Of a DNA stretch of 64,000 nt, positions 11,030-21,107 are shown piece after piece; positions within the stretch are counted from its first letter, which is position 1, and every line of letters begins with the position of its first letter. The DNA lies in contig JAJEKV010000002.1 of the NCBI GenBank assembly GCA_021234155.1, positions 31,983,645 to 32,047,644 of the forward strand, in the 5' to 3' direction. Below the pieces are notes generated by a model. The model searched no databases. It had not been told where the DNA came from and was given only the letters and a program-made list of their open reading frames with translations. This DNA comes from Isoetes taiwanensis (taxonomy: Eukaryota; Streptophyta; Lycopodiopsida; Isoetales; Isoetaceae). The position numbers and the translations under genes were made by a program.

Positions 11030-12215
11030 AGACGATGTTGACCTCTTAGCTCACACTCCAGAGGATATGCAGTCTCACTTAGATGCTCTGGATACATTCT
11101 GCTAGGCCACAGACATGAACGTCAATCTGGCCAAGACCAAGGTGGTCCTAATCTCATCCTCGCGCCATCCAAGACCCCCTTCATTCACTTATCGAGGGCA
11201 ACAAGTGGAGGTGACACCCACCTACAAGTATCTGGGAGTGGAGTTTCCTTCTACACTATGCTGGGACACTTCCATAAGATTGCGTGTAGCAGCAAGCTGG
11301 AAAGCACTCTATGCAATGCAGAACAATAACCACAGAGCAGAACTATATGATTGGGGGCATCAGGCACATCTGTTCAGGGTATTGGTAGAGCCCGTTCTTT
11401 TGTACGGAGTTGAAGTCTGGGGCCCAGTGGTGTCCCTTGCTACTTGGAGCGACTTAGAACAGGTGCAGAAGGCCTTCTTAGCGGGCACTTTCGGAGTGAA
11501 ATCCACGGTCCCATATCAAATTTTGTTGCGAGGAGACGGGTTTCCCCGCCACTTCCCGAAGCGGCCCTTGATAGACATATCGTCTATTTCCAGAAGGTGG
11601 TAAATATAGATGATGATCATCTACCGCACTTGGCTTATGCAGTGGCAATGGGACCACAACGACTCAAGAATTGTTGGAAGGATAAAAGAGTGCGGTGGCT
11701 AACTAGATGGAATGTCCGAAGCACATGTGCATCCGTAGAAAGAGAGGCGATCGTGGCGGCTGAGATGTTACCTTGATGCTTGTTTCTCCAGCCAAGCTTT
11801 TGGGACTCGGGGCTCTGGAGCAAGTCAAAACAAACACATTACAAGCAATGATAAATCCCACATTAGAACGAGGCCTGGCGCTACCTACGTTCACATCTGT
11901 CCATGAAAAGCGCAGCATATCGCCTCCATTCGCCGCGGGTGCCCACCATCTCCGGATTGAGGCAGGTCGATGGATTGGGGAGCCACGCGAGGGATAGGGT
12001 TTGTCGGTCTTTGCCGGGCGGAGCTGTTGAGGATGAGTGTCACACTTTCCGCAGCTGCCCAAAGATATGATCGGTCGGACACGCTTATGCTCAGTTGATT
12101 AGACCACGATGAGCCGCTACACATGATATCATTGGGCGCGACTTCGGTAAGGCCACCGGATCATACATTCAGAAGCTTGGACTTGAGGGCTCGGATATGC
12201 CCCGATCCAACCATT
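11030..12215 (+). pseudogene. LINE RT C-terminal fragment
   Basis: This encodes the end of a non-LTR reverse transcriptase: YADDVDLLAHTPEDM, then a stop where other copies read CQATDM, then NVNLAKTKVVLISSS and YKYLGVEFPSTLCWDTS. The thumb/connection part follows with LVEPVLLYGVEVWGPVVSL and VKSTVPYQILL. After about 11530 small indels shift the frame several times. The closing zinc-knuckle segment (GLSVFAGRSC-like) is only recognisable by alignment to copy A. It cannot make a working enzyme. Confidence 0.8.
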
Positions 12216-12219
12216 TAAT

Positions 12220-12911
12220 CGCATCGATCGAGACATCGGTCGCCATTCTAGAATGGGGACGAGCATGCATGTCTTGCATGCATCACATGGCGGGCGATGC
12301 CCGTTTTGGGTTGGGAGTTCGCTATTTCGGTGGCGTTTACGCATCCACGTCTCATCGGCGGCTTCCTCTTCTCTCAGCGGTACCTTATTCTCTTTGAACC
12401 CTCCCTCCCCTTCTTTGTTTATTGTATTGTGCACAATTTTACGTTTATCATGTTTTTCCACCATTTGGGTGATGCTTTCCACCCATTTGGGTGATGCTAT
12501 TCTCACGGTATGTTTGTGTTGTCTCGTTTGTTGTGTTGGTGATGTGCAGGTACAGGTTGGCGAGCGGCATCTGTTTCGACTTCTCCATGCGGGGGTTTTT
12601 GGGAGCGATGTCTATGCCTTACGTTTGTCTAAGCCCCTTGCCCAAGGCTTATCACTAGGGTTTTTCCTCGAAAACCCGAAAGGGCGGGGTTTTTTAATCC
12701 CGGTGATAAGCTTTCGGCAGGTACATCAGCCACTCATCTATTAGCATTGTATTTTTTGGGGTCCAAGTGATATAATTGGATTTCCCTTTATTTTTCGTGG
12801 GTAGTTCGCATGTGTGCGGCTACCCACTGTCCACCATTGTAGAAAATCTGCTGAGATGAATGAGAAGCCTATCAGGCGGTTTGTTGGTTTCTTGCGAGTC
12901 CCATTCTAGAA
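12220..12911. mobile_element. Probable insertion inside LINE copy 1
   Basis: Copy B reads AACCATTTAATTGATGTC across this point. In copy 1 the two halves are about 690 bp apart. A 12-bp direct repeat CCATTCTAGAAT at 12243-12254 and 12901-12912 may be target duplications, but 23 extra bases lie to the left of the first copy. The insert carries its own stem-loop of the second subtype at 12661-12700 followed by GGTGATAAGCTTTCG, so it looks like the 3' end of a related LINE or SINE. Confidence 0.5.
12661..12700 (+). other. LINE 3' stem-loop, subtype with GAAAGGG
   Basis: CTCGAAAACCCGAAAGGGCG followed by GGGTTTTTT. AAAACCC pairs with GGGTTTT. Same subtype as 15047-15085. Confidence 0.7.
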
Positions 12912-12940
12912 TTGATGTCAGCAGTCTTATTGCTGCCACG

Positions 12941-12982
12941 GTTTTTCCCTCGAAAACCCTTCGGGGCGGGGGTTTTTTAATC
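12941..12982 (+). other. LINE 3' stem-loop, subtype with TTCGGGG
   Basis: CTCGAAAACCCTTCGGGGCG followed by GGGGTTTTTTAA. It sits about 80 bp before the short-repeat tail of LINE copy 1. Confidence 0.8.
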
Positions 12983-13058
12983 CGGGCAGTAATGTGACTG
13001 CTGCACTTTTTGTATTGGGTCCCATAGGCCGATTGGTCTGCGTGGACGATAAAAACAA

Positions 13059-13135
13059 TTCTATTATATTCTATTCTATTCTATTCTATTCTATTCTATT
13101 CTATTCTATTCTATTCTATTCTATTCTATTCTTTT
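13059..13135 (+). repeat. (TTCTA)n tail of LINE copy 1
   Basis: About fourteen TTCTA units with one TATATT interruption, directly after GGACGATAAAAACAA, the conserved end of this LINE family. Confidence 0.9.
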
Positions 13136-13872
13136 TTCTAGCTTCTTTAAGGCTTCTGTCATTATATTTTTCTCGATTATAGTATGGGGCACCATTTTTT
13201 ATCTTATGGCCTGGTCAATGCTAACATGGTTTTCTTAAATGATGTGCTTGGGTGTGACTAAATATTCTTCTTTGATTGGTGGTGCTTTGCAGTACTATGG
13301 CTTCTTGGTTGACACCAATTAGCGATATGTAGCAAAATCGAGCCCCCGTATTTCATATTCTAAAATCTTAGGCAAAGCCATATAGAGGTTCGATATTCCC
13401 TCAAAACCTTAGCCGAAACGTATTTCATATTTCAAAATCATAGGCGTCTCCAATCATAAATGAGTATAAGCGAAACGAGAGGTGCCCAGAGGCCCCAACA
13501 TATGATCTGGGCCATAGGATTGACGAATCCGACGACTGTGGTAGTCCAGGGTGCACTTGGGTCATATTGTTTCTTTAAATTTTGATGAGATTAATTCTTG
13601 AATTTTCTAGGTTGGTCTAGTCATCGTCGACACCTTTCTTTTCTCGTTTCTCTCACACGCACTTCTTTATAGCTTATATAATTGATCTTTCTCTATAGCT
13701 TATATGATTGATTACCACTAGTTATTGATACTTGTTCTTGAGCATTTTTATTCTCTTCATATTAACCTGTATTCTATCTTCCCTACGTCTTTTGACATCT
13801 ACAACCCATCTTCAATGATGTACCTCAGCTTGTATCCATCTCTTTCTTGATGCTTTGGCGCAGGATATCTTT
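13136..13872. other. Spacer without supportable gene
   Basis: I see only short chance ORFs and a repeated phrase CGTATTTCATATT.(C/A)AAAATC(T/A)TAGGC near 13350 and 13425. Confidence 0.4.
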
Positions 13873-13963
13873 CTCTATTCTATTCTATTCTATTCTATTC
13901 TATTCTATTCTATTCTATTCTATTCTATTCTATTCTATTCTATTCTATTCTATTCTATTCTAT
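13873..13963. repeat. (TTCTA)n microsatellite, about 18 units
   Basis: Pure pentanucleotide array. Unlike the array at 13059 it has no conserved LINE 3' end next to it on the left, so it is either a LINE tail whose body was lost or an independent expansion. Confidence 0.9.
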
Positions 13964-14379
13964 CTCATCTTTTTCTGCTTATCTTGTTTTTTCTTGCCAT
14001 CCATATTTACACTTAGGGTGTATGAAATGGATTGTTCCTCTTCTTTTGGCCATATAATATTGCTTGTTTGATATATAGAGTCTCCCAAGAATGCAATGGT
14101 TCTATGTCATCATAGAACTATTATTCTTGGGAAGACGTCATATCATTGGCCTATTTTTATTGGATTTTTCCCTTTTTTCTTTTGTTTCTCTACATATTGT
14201 CATTGTCTTCCAGTCCATTCCTATCGGCCTTCTCTTTGAGCGTTTTCTTTCTTTCTTCTTCTTCTTTCTGATCTCCCTCCCTCCCTACCCTTTTTTACAT
14301 CTCCATATTTTGTTTATGCATTTGTTGAATTTCTTGACGCATGTCCTTTTGTCTTTTCACTCTAGTTTCCTTTTGCATG

Positions 14380-15010
14380 GGCGGATGATATTCCCCATAC
14401 TAGTTTGCAGTTGTTTATCCTGGCTAGGTGGATGCTCTTCCCCGTCTTATTATTATTCTTCTTTTGGACGGATGTTCTTCCCCGCTCTAGCTCGCACGAG
14501 TTACTTCTGGCAGAGCGGATGTTCTTCTCTATCCATGTCATGACTTTATATTCATTTCTGGATTTCATTTTTCTGGGCTTTCCTCTAGGCTTACTACGAT
14601 TCTTAACGGGTGTCTTCCTTTGAGAATGTGGCTAGCATACAGGTTCTTCTATTGGTTTTTGGCGTTATTTGGAGCTGGCATGGTTGGTGCTTGGTGTGTT
14701 AGTCTACCTGCGCGTAGAGATCGTTCGACATATTGTTGCTAGTCCCAGACCTTATCTTCATCAGTGATATCACTCTTTGGGCTTTGTTCTTAGTGCAGTA
14801 AGATCAATTACTCTCTTTTTGCAATTGAGACGATATGGGAGTGTGTTGACACTGAGTTTCTTGAAGTTGGGCGTATTTTGAGAGGCGTCATGCTTTGATC
14901 TTTTCATTTTTGGCATTTTTTGGAGTTGGCTGCTGACACTTAGCACATGTAGTTTGTTGGCGCATAGAGACCATTCGACATATTGATTCTTGTTCAGATT
15001 TTATCTTCTT
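14380..15010. repeat. Diverged internal repeats in T-rich sequence
   Basis: GCGGATG..(A/C)TTCCCC phrases recur at about 14381, 14430, 14470 and 14515. A longer block, GCG.(G/A)TAGAGA.C.TTCGACATATTG, occurs at about 14712 and 14962 and is preceded in both by TTTTTGG(C)..TTTGGAG(C/T)TGG. No coding potential is convincing. Confidence 0.45.
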
Positions 15011-15046
15011 TTATTATATCGAACTTAGTCCATTTTTTATCCTCAT

Positions 15047-15085
15047 GGTTTTCCCCAAAAACCCGAAAGGGCGGGGTTTTTAGTC
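15047..15085 (+). other. LINE 3' stem-loop, subtype with GAAAGGG
   Basis: CCCCAAAAACCCGAAAGGGC then GGGGTTTTTAG, followed by GTTGATAAGATTTCG as in the stem-loop at 12661. It lacks a recognisable LINE body upstream. Confidence 0.65.
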
Positions 15086-15177
15086 CAGTTGATAAGATTT
15101 CGAACTTTGAGTTTTTATGGCTTTACTTCTTACTATGTAAGACCCTTGGTGATTGTCTAGTTTTGGGGTTGCCCTCC

Positions 15178-16512
15178 TAACTGTGGTCAGTTTGTTGTTG
15201 GCAAAACTACTGACCACTATTGTTGAGCAACAATTGACGGCATGGGAAGAGGACGAAAGGCACACGCGCGCGCGCACACACGCACGGGCATGCACACGCG
15301 GGCGTGCACACACACACGCGCGTGCGGGTGCACACTCTCTCTTGTACAATCAGAGTTTAGGTCCAAACACTCCAACACATACCATCTTTCACATTGCACA
15401 CTTTGATACAAGATAAAAGAAACAAATGATAGGATTTGTATTCTACTTTGTGGACTTTTCCAAAGCTTTTGATATGGTCCTTATTGAGAAACTATAGAAA
15501 AGATTGATGTTATTGGGAGTCCCCAAGTAATTACAAAATGCAATGTACATGCTCTATGAAACATGCTCAACATGACTACCACCCTCAGGAAGGGTTATCA
15601 ATAACAGCATTGGAGCCCCCAAAGGTGCCCACTTTCGCTTATGCTATTTGGACCGTACATTGATCAGCTGGAGGATTGGCTTGCATAGCATAGAGTTTAC
15701 ATTTTTTTTTCTTCTTTTTTTTTTTTTTTTTTGGGGGTAATGGGGGAGGAACAAACTTGCTCACCATGTCATGCAGATATCTATGCAGATGTAGACCTCT
15801 TAGCCTACACCCCACAGGTATGCAACAACATCTGGATGCCTTGGACACTTTGCAAAATCTCAGGAATGCGCGTCAATTTGGCAAAATTAAGGTTCTCCTG
15901 ATGTCATCCTTGAGGCAACAGGGGCAGCCTTGCTTCAGTTACCAAAGCAAGATGTGAAAGTGGTGCAAACATACAAGTACCTGAGGATGGAGTTTACTAC
16001 TACCATATATTGGGATACTTGTATCAAGCAACATGTGACAGTAGGTTGAAAGGCATTCCATGCAATGTAAAACAACTATTACAGAGCAAATCCTTACGAT
16101 TGGCCTCATCAGTCACACTTGTTTAGGGTGCTGGTGGAGTCGGTACTTCTGTATAGAGTGGAAGCATGGGGGCCAGTGATATCCTTATTACTTTGGGGGA
16201 CTTGGAATGAGTACAAAAGACCTTTCTAACTCGAGCACTTAGAGTCAAATCCACGGCCTCATATAAAATACTCCTGCAAAAGACTGGCTTTCTGTCTCTA
16301 TAATGAGTTGCTTGGGGGCGTCAGGTGGTCAACATGAGAGACTCTTGCCTTCTAAACCTTGCCTACATAATGGCTATTGGTGCCTTAAAATGCATTGGAA
16401 GGAGAAATAGGCTATCCGGTTCTCCAGATAGAATGTGTAGGAACAAGGGTGCATAACAATGAGAACCACAATAGCCTTGAATGGTATCTAGATGAATGTT
16501 TCCTGACTAAAG
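15178..16512 (+). pseudogene. LINE copy 2, decayed RT fragment
   Basis: The order of RT motifs is kept but frames are lost. 15178-15260 matches the VSSVFAKLL..IVEQQLT segment. 15445 has YFVDFSKAFDMV. 15605-15690 matches GAPKGA and YIDQLEDWLA. 15780-15880 carries ADVDLLAYTPQ and HLDALDTL. 15955-16270 matches the YLGVEF, LVE..LLY.VE.WGPV and VKSTA.YKILLQ segments. Insertions include a CACACG-type microsatellite (15258-15334) and a poly-T tract (about 15700-15734). The copy ends near 16512 within the C-terminal region. Confidence 0.75.
15258..15334. repeat. CACACG/CGCGCA microsatellite
   Basis: Alternating purine-pyrimidine dinucleotides of AC/GC type lie inside LINE copy 2 and replace part of its RT sequence. 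This composition can adopt Z-DNA in vitro. Confidence 0.85.
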
Positions 16513-17820
16513 TTTTTTTTTTCCTTCTATTTTTTGAAGGAACGAGATGATTTTTTTATTAATTAAAGAAAAACATACAAAAGTTTTTGGTAGTCAACAG
16601 AAGGAAGCATGCCAAATCAAAGCAAAGTTTTAAAGGTTTACAGTATACAAAATATAGTAACAAAAGTTTAAAAAACACAACAGAGATATAGTTGACCTCG
16701 TCAACCTTACAGGATAAATCTTTAGGAGCTAATTGAAAGAGCAAAATCCGATAGGAGCCGAGGGTTTTGACAACATCAAGTAACCAGAGACAAAGGCATG
16801 ATTGTAGAAATAGTGAAAATGTAGTCATGTCCATTTTTTCTCCCCCAAACAACTGTGCTAATAACCTGCAAAACCAAAAAGATCTTATTGCATCCAGGAA
16901 GAGGCTATGCTATCAATTTGGGCTGATAGGTATCTTGGGATCAGCAGTATTTATGGTAGAGGTGAACAAGTGGTTATATTTTTTAGGTGAAGCTGTCTGC
17001 AGTGCCCTTGACATAAGTATCTGCCATCCACATATGATCTCTTATCAACCTGTAGAAATCCTAGTGCACCATGAGCAATAATAGAGTACCATAGGCATCA
17101 GCTAACATTCTGTGAGTGTAATATAACTGCCTAAACTTAGCAAATTGCCTTCTAGTAAATTCCTGATGATGGTTGTAAATAAACCAGTACATATATGCCA
17201 TCTGGAAAACTACTCTAGTAAAAGTTGCAGCCCAGATCCTCTCTCTTGCTTTACACACTTCATTATCCCACGATAATTTGCCCGACCCGATCACCGATTG
17301 GGGGACTTGACTGATGCTCATGTGGCCTTACATCTCCATACAGCTTCACTTCATACGTCCTTGTGCCCCTGCCAAACTTTCTTTTCTGATGGCCTCGACA
17401 CAGCTCCATATACCTTAAATCAAAAGGAATTTTTAGCATCTTGTGAAAGACAAATTTGGCTGAAACAAATTAAAATACCCCTCATATGAACCATATCGAT
17501 CCCAACACCTATCATAATTGTCAGCAGTAATATTGGGATAATAGTGCTTTGGAGTTTGTAAAGACATCCCATCACAGATCTCAAATTAATCCTACGCTTG
17601 TCAGGAGTACTTGTTAACACATTTGCCCATGGAAAAGCATTGAGAGATTGCATCCATTTGCACAGGAGCAGACCATCTCAAAATTGAAACAGTCAGATGA
17701 GCCGAGAAAGAGTGAGAAAATAGGGTCTCCCAGTGCTGTTAGCTAGAACTTATTGCAGATGAGAGCCACATCCATCAACACTGCCCCAAATTTTTGCCAA
17801 TGCAGGCACAATATGATGGG
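16513..17820. other. Stretch without a supportable gene
   Basis: It begins with T-rich sequence and TTTTTTTATTAATTAAAG. ORFs on both strands are short and overlap, so I call none of them. Confidence 0.4.
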
Positions 17821-17926
17821 TTGGTTATACGTAACCAACTGCTACATGTAATAATAATCTCACCTTCGATGGGCACATTGCTTCTTACGTCTAGGAGATA
17901 ATAGACGTAAGGGCTCATTTGTGCCC
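17821..17926. repeat. Nested inverted repeats upstream of a LINE tail
   Basis: TTGGTTATACGTAACCAA at 17821-17838 is a perfect palindrome. A second structure pairs GGGCACA (17871-17877) with TGTGCCC (17920-17926) outside and CTTACGTCT (17884-17892) with AGACGTAAG (17903-17911) inside. Confidence 0.8.
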
Positions 17927-17985
17927 TCGAGCATTACATTGACATATACAAATTTATAGTTCATCAATAGGCCCACTACTGCCAA

Positions 17986-18118
17986 GTTTTTTTCCTCGAA
18001 AACCCTTCGTGGCGGGGTTTTTTTAATCTTACACAGTAATGGGCCGACTGTTCTCTGTTTGTTTTGGTGTAGTAGGCCATCTGGTCTTTGTGAATGATAA
18101 AATTCAATTCAATTTTTG
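17986..18118 (+). mobile_element. LINE 3' end fragment with TTCAA tail
   Basis: The stem-loop CTCGAAAACCCTTCGTGGCG then GGGTTTTTTTAATC is followed by CAGTAATGGGC, then TAGGCCATCTGGTCTTTGTG, GATAAAA and a short (TTCAA) tail. This is the family end with a different tail unit. Confidence 0.7.
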
Positions 18119-18286
18119 TTACAATTTGAATTAGAAATTTTCATCTTAAAATAATACTTGAGTTTAGAACTGAGACCGAGTTGGTAAAAAGAATAAAGTT
18201 CTTAAGATGATAATCAATAATGATGAGAACTAAATTCAATTGCATTGTTAATCTATATTTAGGCTTAAAGAAAAGCGAGGGAGGAC

Positions 18287-18501
18287 CAGTGTTGGGCAAA
18301 GTTTTTAAACCCAATCGGAAATTTTCCTACTCTTTCATCAAATAGCCGGATATTTTCAGTTCCCAATCGGAAATTTGTATTATTCTTATACAAATATGCA
18401 TAAAAATCTACCGGAATTTTTCCTGCAATGGGCTAACTCAACCGGAATTCTTAGTTTCAACCGGAACAACCCTTCTCTACCCCGGAATTTGCCCAACAGT
18501 G
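18287..18501. mobile_element. hAT-type MITE with 8-bp target duplication
   Basis: The left end is CAGTGTTGGGCAAA (18287-18300). The right end is TTTGCCCAACAGTG (18488-18501). The two are inverted repeats with one mismatch in 14. Identical GGGAGGAC flanks lie at 18279-18286 and 18502-18509. CA..TG ends, a TGGGCAAA terminus and 8-bp duplications are hallmarks of the hAT superfamily. The 215-bp body has repeated CCGGAA/CGGAAAT phrases and no gene, so it is non-autonomous. Confidence 0.88.
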
Positions 18502-18509
18502 GGGAGGAC

Positions 18510-19343
18510 CAACTTTGCATATATGCACATCTAGGTTTACCCACGGGAGGACAAGAGGACGATATACTTACAACTTTGTATATCACATGCACATCTATTA
18601 GAAGAGAAGACATGGTATGCCTTTTGTTTCTGAAAATGTTTTTCAACTAGTTGCAGCCAATCTGTTGTTTTCTCGAATCAGTTGCAGCCACCACGTGCCT
18701 TGACTTTATAGGACTTTATCGGTGCTCTTTGCATGACACCATTGATTTTTGGGGTTGTTGAGAGTCCTTTTATTCATAAGCTTCACATGATGAAGATGCC
18801 ATAGTCATATGTTGACGAAAATTTTATGCCAACTTTTCAACATATGGAAAAGCATTCAAGAGAAGAACATATTCTGCATCACACGATAGACAATGTTGGA
18901 TGTTCCTGAATGTCATGCAGGCAACATGGATGTCGAGGCGTAGTGGGGGCGGTGGATATGGGTGCGAGAAGCGATGTCGGTGACAGAATTGGAACTTAAA
19001 TTAACATAGAAGGCAGAGCTAGATGGGGATAAAAAAAAATTGCAATGTTTGTGATCCCAAAGACAAAGGGTGTCTAGTGCTCCAAAACAACTAATATATA
19101 TACTTTTAGGCAAGGCATACCTAGTGTAGGAGTTGTAGAAGGAAAGTGTAAAGGCCAAAAGAAAGAAAACCAAAACAAATACAAAAAAACAAAAACCAAT
19201 AAAAAGGAATCCCGTTATCTGCCTATCTGATTAACGAGTAATTAACGCATTTTTTGTGCTCAACGTAGATTAGTTACTAACAAAGAGTTTTGCGTTTGTT
19301 CGGCTGTGTCGTGTAGAAAGGAGAGCGTGGGAGAGCTCTGGCT
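18510..19343. other. Spacer and probable promoter region of the GT29 gene
   Basis: No gene is supportable. The last few hundred bases before the GT29 gene probably hold its promoter, but I cannot fix a TATA box or transcription start. Confidence 0.35.
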
Positions 19344-19376
19344 ATGGCGGCTCCGGATTTCTGCCCCTTCTGTTAG
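19344..19376 (+). promoter_or_regulatory. Possible 10-codon upstream ORF of the GT29 gene
   Basis: ATGGCGGCTCCG... encodes MAAPDFCPFC and stops with TAG. A second short one begins at about 19441 (MNRELSSG..). A third, at about 19640, overlaps the main start in another frame. If the transcript starts upstream of 19344 these would lower translation of the main ORF. The transcript start is unknown. Confidence 0.3.
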
Positions 19377-19694
19377 CCTAATTTTCAGCTTTTCCGTTTA
19401 TTCTTGCGGTTTTTCTTGCTCCACATTTCATCCGTTTTGCAATGAATAGGGAGCTCTCTTCTGGTATTGCCGTAACTCTGACACTTTAATCCGCACAGCC
19501 TTCCATTTCTTCAGGACAATTTGTTTTTCCGCTGGCCCCAACAGCAATTTCGGTCCTCGTTTTTGCAAGTTCTTGATCCATTTACGACCCTGCCATCTGA
19601 CTTGCCGACCGGAATCGATTGTCCACAATCTAAGGATTCGTTATGTATTATATTTTGATTTCGAAGATGAGTTTTCTTGGAAAGAAAGAAGAAC

Positions 19695-21107
19695 ATGGCA
19701 CGCTCAAAATCAGGAAATCTTTTCTGTTTCCTTGGTAAATTTAAGCTTGATGGATGGATAAAGAAGATGATGTTTAAAATGAGGCAAACAATGGCTAGAA
19801 CAAGGTCTAAGTACGGATCAAAGGCATTTTCTATCGCTTTAGGAAGCTGGGGATTTCTTACCGCTGTTGCAAATTCTTTAAAATTCAAGCTCTTTTTCAT
19901 GTCGGGGCTTATGATATTGGTAACATTGTTTGCATGCTCACATCTTGGGCTGAAACAAGGGAATACATGGCTACTACGACCAGAAAGAAACGAGCAACAG
20001 AATCTTGCCCTTTTGCAGAGCCCTGATGACACCATTCTTGTTTATACGCTCATGGATCCAGGGGAGGCAGCTGAGCGTGAAAAGGTTAAGCAGATTCTTG
20101 ATGGCAGCTTAGAAGGCAGCAGCAGATTTAGATATCACTGGCATCTGGCAAGGGGGGAAAAGGCTGGGAGTCGTTTCGATTATCTTGATCGTCCTGAAGT
20201 TTATGATCGAAGAACCCAATTCCGGCGATACAGAGATAATTTTGCAATGGACATTTCTAATCCAAAATACGCTCCATACATGGGAAGATTCAGGCAACTC
20301 TTACAAGCTTGGGTTCGCAATAAAAGGTATGAGCCCCATATTATGAAAGATCTTTTATCCACAGTCAAGTCCAGTATTGACAGATTTTATACAAACAAAA
20401 GCATGATTACTTCAAGCACAACCCAGCGTTATACAAGCTGCGCCGTAGTTGGAAATAGTGGAATTCTGCTTAATCGATCATATGGACAGTTTATAGATAG
20501 TCATGAAGCTGTGATTCGGCTAAATAATGCCAGAATAGATGGGTTTGAAAATTGGGTAGGTTCTAAAACTACATTTTCTTTCATCAATAGCAATATTCTT
20601 CATACATGTACTCGCAGAGTGAAGTGTTCTTGCCAGCCTTACAAAGAAATTGTTCCGACGGTCTCTTACATGTGCCAGATTCTTCATTTTCTGGATGTGG
20701 CATACTGTGAAGACCTACAGGGTGCCCCCTTACTTATCACAGATCCAAGATTTGATATACTTTGCACAAGGATCGTGAAATATTACTCACTGAAGAAATA
20801 TTTTGACAATACAGGAAAATCTTATGAAGAATGGAATAAGATTCACGACGGTGCCCTATTCCATTACTCTTCTGGCATGCAGGCTGTAATGCTTGCCCTG
20901 GGTATCTGTGATAAGGTTGACCTATTTGGGTTTGGCAAGGACCCCAATTCTAAGCATCATTATCATACAAACCAGAAGGCCGAACTTGCTCTCCATGACT
21001 ATGAAGCAGAATACATTTTTTACAGAGTTCTTTCAAGCAAATCTGGTTTTATTCCTTTTCTGAGTGAGTCTGGAGTGAATCTTCCTCCTCTCACAATTTT
21101 TGGCTGA
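19695..21107 (+). CDS. GT29 family sialyltransferase-like glycosyltransferase, Golgi type II membrane protein
   Basis: The uninterrupted frame from ATG 19695 (context AACATGGCA) to TGA encodes 470 residues. A basic cytosolic N-terminus is followed by a membrane anchor at about 65-83 (FKLFFMSGLMILVTLFAC), a stem and a lumenal catalytic domain. Sialylmotif L spans about 249-295, starting CAVVGNSGILL and reaching DSHEAVIRLNNARIDGFE. Motif S is near 390-414 (HYSSGMQAVMLALGICDKV, then DLFGFG). HHYH lies at 421-424 and the H-x4-E motif is HDYEAE (434-439). All conserved GT29 elements are present. Length and layout match the plant SIA1/SIA2 (MGP2) group, Golgi proteins linked to pectin or arabinogalactan glycosylation and pollen function. 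Plants lack typical sialic acid, so the donor is uncertain. I see no intron. An alternative start is the MM at residues 25-26. This is the only clearly intact host gene here. Confidence 0.93.
   Translation: MARSKSGNLFCFLGKFKLDGWIKKMMFKMRQTMARTRSKYGSKAFSIALGSWGFLTAVANSLKFKLFFMSGLMILVTLFACSHLGLKQGNTWLLRPERNEQQNLALLQSPDDTILVYTLMDPGEAAEREKVKQILDGSLEGSSRFRYHWHLARGEKAGSRFDYLDRPEVYDRRTQFRRYRDNFAMDISNPKYAPYMGRFRQLLQAWVRNKRYEPHIMKDLLSTVKSSIDRFYTNKSMITSSTTQRYTSCAVVGNSGILLNRSYGQFIDSHEAVIRLNNARIDGFENWVGSKTTFSFINSNILHTCTRRVKCSCQPYKEIVPTVSYMCQILHFLDVAYCEDLQGAPLLITDPRFDILCTRIVKYYSLKKYFDNTGKSYEEWNKIHDGALFHYSSGMQAVMLALGICDKVDLFGFGKDPNSKHHYHTNQKAELALHDYEAEYIFYRVLSSKSGFIPFLSESGVNLPPLTIFG

Larger units (their letters stand above)
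11012..13135 (+). mobile_element. 5'-truncated LINE copy 1 with TTCTA tail
   Basis: Homology to the longer LINEs at 35-42 kb and 56-62 kb starts inside the RT at the YADD box. It runs through the C-terminal domain, the 3' stem-loop at 12941-12982 and CATAGGCCGATTGG.CT.CG, and ends in a (TTCTA)n tail from 13059. Truncation at the 5' end is the usual outcome of target-primed reverse transcription. A stretch of about 690 bp from about 12220 to 12911 is absent from copy B and is probably a later insertion. Confidence 0.8.

Noticed and set aside
12994-14071. YSILF repeat proteins
   Set aside because: Translation of (TTCTA)n arrays.
14091-14543. 150-codon hydrophobic ORF resembling a membrane protein
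   Set aside because: Leucine and phenylalanine come from T-rich sequence; it also contains internal repeats and has no homology I can see.
15153-15416. ORF with alternating R, A, H and T residues
   Set aside because: Translation of a CACACG microsatellite.
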